Notes under the pieces: generated by a model
What the model was told of the DNA's origin: nothing
Databases searched by the model: none
The model's input: only the letters and a program-made list of their open reading frames with translations
Translations under genes and position numbers: made by a program
Origin: Actinomadura parmotrematis
GTDB taxonomy: Bacteria > Actinomycetota > Actinomycetes > Streptosporangiales > Streptosporangiaceae
Length of the DNA stretch: 64,000 nucleotides
Direction of reading: 5' to 3'
Assembly (NCBI RefSeq): GCF_019458805.1
Contig: NZ_JAIBOA010000028.1
Coordinates: 38,821 to 102,820 of the forward strand
Part shown: in pieces, positions 59,012 through 64,000 of the stretch
Layout of the letters: each line of letters starts with the position of its first letter
Position numbering within the stretch: the first letter of the stretch is position 1

Positions 59012-59043
59012 TTCGGCGACCACCCGGTCACCTGTGGGGCGGG

Positions 59044-60537
59044 TCAGGAGCCGCCGGTCATGCGGCGCATGGCGCGGGGGGTGGCGGTGAGGGCGCGGCC
59101 CATCCGGAAGCTGCGCGAGTTGCGGATGGCGCGCAGCTGCATGCGGGTGCGGCGGAGCTGCCCCTTGAGGCGGATGACCTCGCGGCGCGCGGCGTCCAGG
59201 TTGTCGCGGAGCCGGCCCGCCTCGGACGTCAGCCGGGCGTGCTGCTCGGTCGCGGCGCGCAGCGCCGTCTCGGCGAGCTCGCGGCCCTCCTCCTGGAGCT
59301 TGGCCTCGGCCTCGGCCTCGGCGGTGCGCTCGGCGGCCTGCCGGAGCGAGGTCTCGGACTCGGTACGGGCCCGCACCAGCGCCTCCCGCTCCGCCTCGGC
59401 CGCGGCGGCGCGCTCCTCGGCGGCGACGGCGCGCGCGTCGGCGGCGGCGGCCCGCTCCTCGGCAGTGGCGGCCAGCTCCTCGGCGGCGGCGATGCGCGTG
59501 TCGGCGGTGGCCGTCCGCTCCTCGGCGGCGGCGGCGCGCTCCTCGGCGGCGGCCGCGCGGGCGGCCTCGGCCGTGGCGAGCTCCTCGGCGCGCTCGGCGC
59601 GCTCCTCGGCCTTGACGGCGCGGCCGATGGTCTGCGCCGCCTCGATCTCGGCGGCCGCCGCGACCTCGGCGAGCTCCTCGGCGCGCTGCTCGGCGGCCTC
59701 GGCGTGCTCGACGGCGCGCCCGGCGGCGACCTCGGCGGTGACGGCGCGCTGCACGGCGTCGCGGACCTCGGCGGCGTCCTCGGCGGACAGCCCGTCGGGC
59801 TCCTCGTCGCGCGCGCGCAGGAACGGCACGTCGTATTCGGCGATGCGGCAGGTCTCGTGGACGAGGTCGTCCGCGCCCGCCAGGAACGCCAGCAGTTCGT
59901 CGCGCACCGCGTCCGGGTCGCCCCAGGTGCCGTAGAGCTTCGAGGGCGTGGCGCAGATCGGGCGGAGGCCGCCGGAGTCCAGCGCCGTCCAGACGGCGGC
60001 GGCCGCGCCGGGCGCGTGCACGGCGCGGTGCCCGTCGCAGACGACGATCCCCTCGGGGGCGAGCGCGCTGCGCGCGACCGCGAGGTCGGCGGCCATGTGC
60101 TCGTACAGGTGCGAGGCGTCCACGTGCGCGAACCGGCACCGGCCGGGCCGCAGGTAGTCGGAGATCACCGAGGTGGGCGCCTGGACGACGACCGGCGGCC
60201 GGTCGTGGAAGGCCAGGTAGGTGCGCTCGAAGTCGGCCCGGGTCAGCCCCGGGTAGCAGCGGGTCACCTCGCGGTCGTTGGCCTCGTCGGGCGCCGGCGA
60301 GCCGAACAGGTCGCACACGGTGAGGCGCTCGTCGGCGCGCACGTGCCGGCCGATCAGCACGGCGCTGCGGCCGAGGTAGGTGCCGAGCTCCAGCAGGTCG
60401 CCCCGCTGGTCAAGGCGGTCCTGGCGCTCCAGGAACCAGGTGAACAGCCGCTGGTCGGGGCGGCCGAACCAGCCGTCCACGTCCTCCAGCGTCCGGGGTG
60501 TCCCAGGGGTGCTGCCGGTCACGTCTCGTTCTCCCAT
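59044..60537 (-). CDS. Methyltransferase-like protein with long coiled coil
   Basis: 497 residues from ATG 60537. Residues about 25-215 form a Methyltransf_24-like Rossmann domain (LLELGTYLGRSAVLIG, FAHVDASHLYEHMAADL, GIVVCDGHRA). Residues about 250-455 are an Ala/Glu/Arg heptad-repeat coiled coil, with repeated AAAEERAAAAEE-type units, and the C-terminus SRSFRMGRALTATPRAMRRM resembles tails of surface-polysaccharide enzymes. It may scaffold a cell-surface polymer complex; that is inference. Confidence 0.82.
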   Translation of the reverse strand: MGERDVTGSTPGTPRTLEDVDGWFGRPDQRLFTWFLERQDRLDQRGDLLELGTYLGRSAVLIGRHVRADERLTVCDLFGSPAPDEANDREVTRCYPGLTRADFERTYLAFHDRPPVVVQAPTSVISDYLRPGRCRFAHVDASHLYEHMAADLAVARSALAPEGIVVCDGHRAVHAPGAAAAVWTALDSGGLRPICATPSKLYGTWGDPDAVRDELLAFLAGADDLVHETCRIAEYDVPFLRARDEEPDGLSAEDAAEVRDAVQRAVTAEVAAGRAVEHAEAAEQRAEELAEVAAAAEIEAAQTIGRAVKAEERAERAEELATAEAARAAAAEERAAAAEERTATADTRIAAAEELAATAEERAAAADARAVAAEERAAAAEAEREALVRARTESETSLRQAAERTAEAEAEAKLQEEGRELAETALRAATEQHARLTSEAGRLRDNLDAARREVIRLKGQLRRTRMQLRAIRNSRSFRMGRALTATPRAMRRMTGGS

Positions 60538-60639
60538 CGCCTCGGCTCCGAAGACCGTAGGCAAGCGTGTCGGCCCCCTCACCGGGATGGCCGACGTTTT
60601 ACCGCGAACTGGGGAGGGCTCTCCCCGCGCGTCCCGTCG

Positions 60640-61473
60640 CTAAGGCTTGACGGCGATGCGCCCCTCGTCGACGCGGAGCAGCAGCAGGCGCGCGCCGGTC
60701 TCGGCGAGGTACTCCTCGACGGCCTCGCGGGAGCCCTGCCACCAGCCGTAGTCGTCGAGGATGAGGACCCCGCCGGGCGACAGCCGCGGGTACAGGTGCG
60801 CCAGCTCGTGCCTGGTGGAGGCGTACCAGTCGGTGTCCAGCCGCAGGACCGAGATCCGCTCCGGCGCCCGCTCGGGCACCGTGTCCTGCACGAGGCCCTT
60901 GACGTAGTGGACGCGCTCGGCGGGGAAGTCCACCTGCGCGAAGCCCTCCCGGACGTCCTCCAGGGACGCGACGGCCCGCACGCCGCTGCCGCGGTCGTCG
61001 CGCTCCAGCAGGTCGGCGGCGGACGCGCCGTCGTGGCGCAGGTCCCTGCCGCTCGGCGGGGGCATGCCCTCGTAGGTGTCGAACAGGTACAGGTCGCGGG
61101 ACTCGTCGCCGGCCTCGCGCAGCGTCCGCGCGGCCGCCTGCATGCTGCCGCCGCGCCAGACGCCGCACTCGACGATGTCGCCGGGGACGTCGTGGGCGAC
61201 GACGTGGCGGACGGCGTGGATCAGCGCGTTGAGCTTCTCCGGCGACGTCATCGTCCAGGGGCGGACGGCCGTGATGGTCGCCTTCGCCAGGTCGTCGTAG
61301 TCGGCGGGGAAGGACGGGGCGGCCGGCTTCGGCGCGGCCTTCGCGGCGGCCTTCGCGGCGGGCCGGGCCGTCCGCTTCGGGGCCGCGCCGCACCGCGGGG
61401 ACGGGACCGGTTTGCGCAGCTCGTACCCGGTGAGCTGCCGCAGACCACCGTTGATGTTCTTGCGCCACGTCAT
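60640..61473 (-). CDS. TylF/MycF-family O-methyltransferase
   Basis: 277 residues. After a basic Lys/Ala/Pro-rich N-terminus, the TylF domain (about 65-277) shows GDIVECGVWRGGSMQAAARTL, LYLFDTYEGMPPPS and VLRLDTDWYASTRHELAHLYPRLSPGGVLILDDYG, including the Asp pair that binds Mg in MycF. Likely methylates a sugar hydroxyl in a surface glycan. Same strand as the neighbouring glycosyltransferase genes. Confidence 0.92.
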   Translation of the reverse strand: MTWRKNINGGLRQLTGYELRKPVPSPRCGAAPKRTARPAAKAAAKAAPKPAAPSFPADYDDLAKATITAVRPWTMTSPEKLNALIHAVRHVVAHDVPGDIVECGVWRGGSMQAAARTLREAGDESRDLYLFDTYEGMPPPSGRDLRHDGASAADLLERDDRGSGVRAVASLEDVREGFAQVDFPAERVHYVKGLVQDTVPERAPERISVLRLDTDWYASTRHELAHLYPRLSPGGVLILDDYGWWQGSREAVEEYLAETGARLLLLRVDEGRIAVKP

Positions 61474-61591
61474 GTCCGCGAAGCTACCGACGCGGCCCGC
61501 GCCGCCACCCCGGCCCCGGGCATCCGTTTACCTTGCGGCGGCCGTAACTTGGGACGGCCGAACGCGCGGCCGGACGCGCGGCCGGGCGCGG

Positions 61592-62755
61592 TCACCGGTA
61601 CAGGAGCGCGAACAGCCGCTCCCACTGGGCGACGACGGTCGCGGGCGCGAACCGCCGCGTCGACTCCTGCGCGGCGCGGCCCATCTTGCGGCGCAGCTCG
61701 GGATCGTCCATGAGCCGTCCGAGAGCGGCCGCGAACTCCACCACGTGCCCGGCGGGCACGACGCACCCGTCCACCCCGTCGGTGACGAGCTCGCGGACGC
61801 CCGGCGCGCAGTCGAACGCGACGACCGGCACGCCGTGCGCCATCGCCTCCAGGATCGCCATCGGGAAGCCCTCCTCGCGGGAGGTGAGCGCGAACACCGA
61901 CGCGCCGCGCAGCGCGCCGCCGATGTCGCTGGTCGGGCCGGCGAAGTCGACCGAGGCGCCGAACCCGGCGCCGGCCGCCTGCTTGCGCAGCGCGGCTTCG
62001 GCGGGCCCGGACCCGAACAGCCGGAGCGTCCAGCCGGGCCGCCCCTCCCGCGCGTGGTCCCAGGCGTCCAGGAGCATGTCCTGGCCCTTCTCGTAGGCGA
62101 GCCGGCCGAGGCGGGCGACGACCGGCGCGGCCAGCTCGGCGAGGCCCTCGGGCTCGACGTGCAGCGGGTTCGGCATCCAGCCGGTGTTGGTCATCCCGTC
62201 GCGGCTCCAGGCGGCGGCGTCGTCCTCGGTGAGCACCAGGAAGCGGTCGGCTTCCGCGAAGTACCGCTTGACCCGCCGGTAGCGGCTGGAGGTGCGGGTC
62301 GCCGCGTACGACTCGTGGCTCATGCCGATAACGGGGAGGCCGGCGGTGTCGGCCTCGGCGACCCATTCCATCGCCCACACCTGCGCGGCGATGACGACGC
62401 CGCCGGGGCGGGCCGCGCGGAACAGGGCGCTCAGGCGCTCCACGGCGTCCGCGCGGTCGGCGACGCGCCGCCGTTCGCGGCGCCGGGCGGCGAGGTCGGC
62501 GCGGCCGGCGATCCCCGACGGCGTCCACGGCGCCGGCGGCTTGCCCGGGTAGAGAGTGACGCGCTCGTAGGATGCGTCGTCGCCGTGGTCGTGCGGGTCG
62601 GCCACGTGGTGGATCCCGACGAGGGTGACGGTGTGGCCGCGGGCGGCCAGCAGCCGGGACAGGTGGTGCGCCCAGGTCTGGAGGCCGCCGAGCTCCTCGT
62701 GGTTGTTGCAGACGATGAGGACGTCCCGCGCCCTCGCCGTTTCAGGCGCGGCCAC
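61592..62755 (-). CDS. GT4-family glycosyltransferase
   Basis: 387 residues from a GTG with CGGAGG at 5-nt spacing, overlapping the upstream gene by 14 bp. N-terminal acceptor half begins VLIVCNNHEELGGLQTWAHHLS; the donor half has RLGRLAYEKGQDMLLDAW, LRLFGSGPAEAAL and the E-x7-E motif SREEGFPMAILEAMAHGVPVV. It is a retaining glycosyltransferase for a cell-surface polymer. Confidence 0.93.
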   Translation of the reverse strand: MAAPETARARDVLIVCNNHEELGGLQTWAHHLSRLLAARGHTVTLVGIHHVADPHDHGDDASYERVTLYPGKPPAPWTPSGIAGRADLAARRRERRRVADRADAVERLSALFRAARPGGVVIAAQVWAMEWVAEADTAGLPVIGMSHESYAATRTSSRYRRVKRYFAEADRFLVLTEDDAAAWSRDGMTNTGWMPNPLHVEPEGLAELAAPVVARLGRLAYEKGQDMLLDAWDHAREGRPGWTLRLFGSGPAEAALRKQAAGAGFGASVDFAGPTSDIGGALRGASVFALTSREEGFPMAILEAMAHGVPVVAFDCAPGVRELVTDGVDGCVVPAGHVVEFAAALGRLMDDPELRRKMGRAAQESTRRFAPATVVAQWERLFALLYR

Positions 62756-64000
62756 GGCGGCCTCCGGGGTCGAAGAAGCGCGCGACGACGCTCTTGGCGG
62801 CGGTGCCGGTGTCGTACTCGCCGAACTCCTCGACGAACCGGCGCCGCGCCTCGCGGTAGGCGTCGGGGCGCGACAGGCCGCGCAGCGCGTCGAGGAGGCC
62901 GTCCTCGTCGGCGGTGACGGGGCCGGGGGCGTGCTGGGCGAGGTCGAAGTAGGCGCCGCGGGCGCGGCCGGCGTAGTCGTCCAGGTCCGGCGCATGGAAG
63001 ATCATCGGCCGGTCCAGCAGCGCGAAGTCGAACATCACCGACGAGTAGTCGGTGATGAGGACGTCGCTGACGAGCAGCAGCGAGGTGATGTCGTGCACGT
63101 GCGAGGCGTCGCGGACGGTGCCGCACGGCGACGTCGGCGCCGCGCCCGCGCTGAGGTAGTGCGGCCGCACGAGCAGCACGCACTCGCCGCCGAACTCGCG
63201 GACGAAGCGGTCCACGTCGAAGGGCAGGGCGAACGTGTCGACCCGGCCGCGCGCGTCGCCGCGGAACGTCGGCGCGTACAGCACGGCGCGGCGGCCGTCG
63301 CCGAGGCCGAGCTGCCGCCGCAGCGCGTCCAGCGCGACCGGGTCGCCGCCGGTGACGAGCGCGTCGTTGCGCGGGTAGCCGACGCGCAGCAGCTCGACGG
63401 CGCCGTCGTCCAGGCCGAAGCCGGGGACGAGGGTGCGCACGTCGTGCTCGGAGCGGACGACGAACGCGTCGAACCGCTTGACCATGCGGCGCAGCCGGCG
63501 GCGGGCCTTCGGCGGCGCCATCTTCAGGTCGGGCTGGTCGAAGCCCATCCGCTTGTAGGCCGAGCCGTGCCAGGTCTGGATGTAGGTGGTGCCGGGCCGC
63601 TTGCGGGCGGCGGCCGGGAACCCCTGGTTGTCGATCCAGAACTCGGCGCGGGCGAGCGCCCGGTAGTAGGCGGCCGAGCCGCGCTCGACGAGCCGCGCGT
63701 CGGACGGGAACCCGGTCGGGTCGTCGCGGTAGGACCAGACCGCCTTGATCGGGATCCCGGACGCGCGCAGCGCCTCGTAGATCGCGCGCGGGCTGTCGGA
63801 GTACTGCTTGCCGAGGTGGCTCTCGAACACGACGGTGCCGCGCTTGATCGGCAGCCGGGTGTACAGGTGCCGGTACAGGCGGGTGCGGACGGCGGGGCTG
63901 TCCAGCGCGGCGCGGCCCTTGGCGCGCGGGCGCCCGGCGAGCCGGACGAGGGCGCGCGGCGTCGCGGCGGGCGGCACCCGGCGCGCCGCGCGGGCGCCGG
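62742..64000 (-). CDS. CDP-glycerol glycerophosphotransferase (TagF-like), probably 5'-partial
   Basis: At least 411 residues; the frame stays open to the right edge, and the GTG at 63977 has no ribosome binding site, so the gene probably continues outside. The Glyphos_transf domain shows VFESHLGKQYSDSPRAIYEAL, YIQTWHGSAYKRMG (catalytic His), VLYAPTFRGDA and VSDVLITDYSSVMFDFALLDRP. It polymerises glycerol-phosphate or related units of teichoic-acid-type polymers. Actinobacterial relatives often carry an extra N-terminal glycosyltransferase domain. Confidence 0.93.
   Translation of the reverse strand, partial: GARAARRVPPAATPRALVRLAGRPRAKGRAALDSPAVRTRLYRHLYTRLPIKRGTVVFESHLGKQYSDSPRAIYEALRASGIPIKAVWSYRDDPTGFPSDARLVERGSAAYYRALARAEFWIDNQGFPAAARKRPGTTYIQTWHGSAYKRMGFDQPDLKMAPPKARRRLRRMVKRFDAFVVRSEHDVRTLVPGFGLDDGAVELLRVGYPRNDALVTGGDPVALDALRRQLGLGDGRRAVLYAPTFRGDARGRVDTFALPFDVDRFVREFGGECVLLVRPHYLSAGAAPTSPCGTVRDASHVHDITSLLLVSDVLITDYSSVMFDFALLDRPMIFHAPDLDDYAGRARGAYFDLAQHAPGPVTADEDGLLDALRGLSRPDAYREARRRFVEEFGEYDTGTAAKSVVARFFDPGGRRGRA

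Overview
This window is about 64 kb of very GC-rich DNA with strong third-position GC bias, many GTG and some TTG starts, and short or overlapping gene junctions. The gene content points to a filamentous actinobacterium: eukaryote-type NADP isocitrate dehydrogenase, an F420-dependent LLM oxidoreductase, a SARP/LAL regulator, a TIR-like NB-ARC TPR protein, PspC-domain histidine kinase, DUF3017 and DUF6350. The conserved order sucC-sucD, DUF6350, purN-purH, folD, DUF3017, icd, mdh suggests the Streptosporangiales/Thermomonosporaceae, for example an Actinomadura-like genome. That is inference from gene content, not a database match. No rRNA, tRNA, insertion sequence or CRISPR array was recognised.

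Layout. 0-16 kb: core metabolism, mostly on the minus strand: mdh (partial), icd, DUF3017, folD under a ZTP-type riboswitch, purN-purH, DUF6350 and sucC-sucD. Interspersed are a secreted DUF5979-like protein, an FHA regulator, a heat-shock hsp20-merR pair and a DUF4240 gene. 16-33 kb: a secreted GH15-like enzyme, a TSUP exporter, a Tm-1-like protein, a NarL-type two-component system next to a DUF6069 protein, a diiron-like hydrolase, PcrA helicase, a dhaK-dhaL-dhaM operon, a sigma factor with its membrane partner, a PIG-L deacetylase, a nucleoside hydrolase, an SRPBCC protein, an F420 oxidoreductase and a hemerythrin. 33-44 kb: regulation and envelope stress: a 1079-residue SARP/LAL regulator, a PspC-histidine kinase/LuxR pair, an autoregulated ArsR-AHSA1-AHSA1 fusion, a second sigma/anti-sigma pair, a P450 remnant and a PspC/toastrack protein. 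44-53 kb: an accessory stretch with a phosphotransferase divergent from a TIR-like/NB-ARC/TPR protein, a ParB-like small protein, a degenerate cysteine-dioxygenase-like cupin behind a polycysteine leader peptide, a PhoD-type phosphatase, a PASTA protein and a small secreted protein. 53-58 kb: a molybdenum hydroxylase operon of the CO dehydrogenase superfamily, followed by a membrane-anchored CoxG-like protein. 58-64 kb: methyltransferases and glycosyl/glycerophosphotransferases of a cell-surface polymer locus.

The most informative signals are regulatory. (1) A leader peptide ending in CPSCCCR-stop sits in front of a cupin that has lost the usual metal-ligand motif. (2) Two inverted copies of a 63-nt palindromic element lie 28 kb apart, and each is centred on TGGGAGCGCTCCCA, the published CebR/CelR operator. 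(3) A TCAGGG/CCCTGA palindrome is shared by the PspC-kinase operon and the PspC/toastrack gene, tying together two loci now separated by a 3.4-kb cassette. (4) Three CTTGG heptads on an exact 11-bp period lie between the SARP-type regulator and the hemerythrin gene. (5) Palindromes overlap the core promoters of hsp20 and of the ArsR fusion. All sites were read by eye. No searches or folding computations were run.
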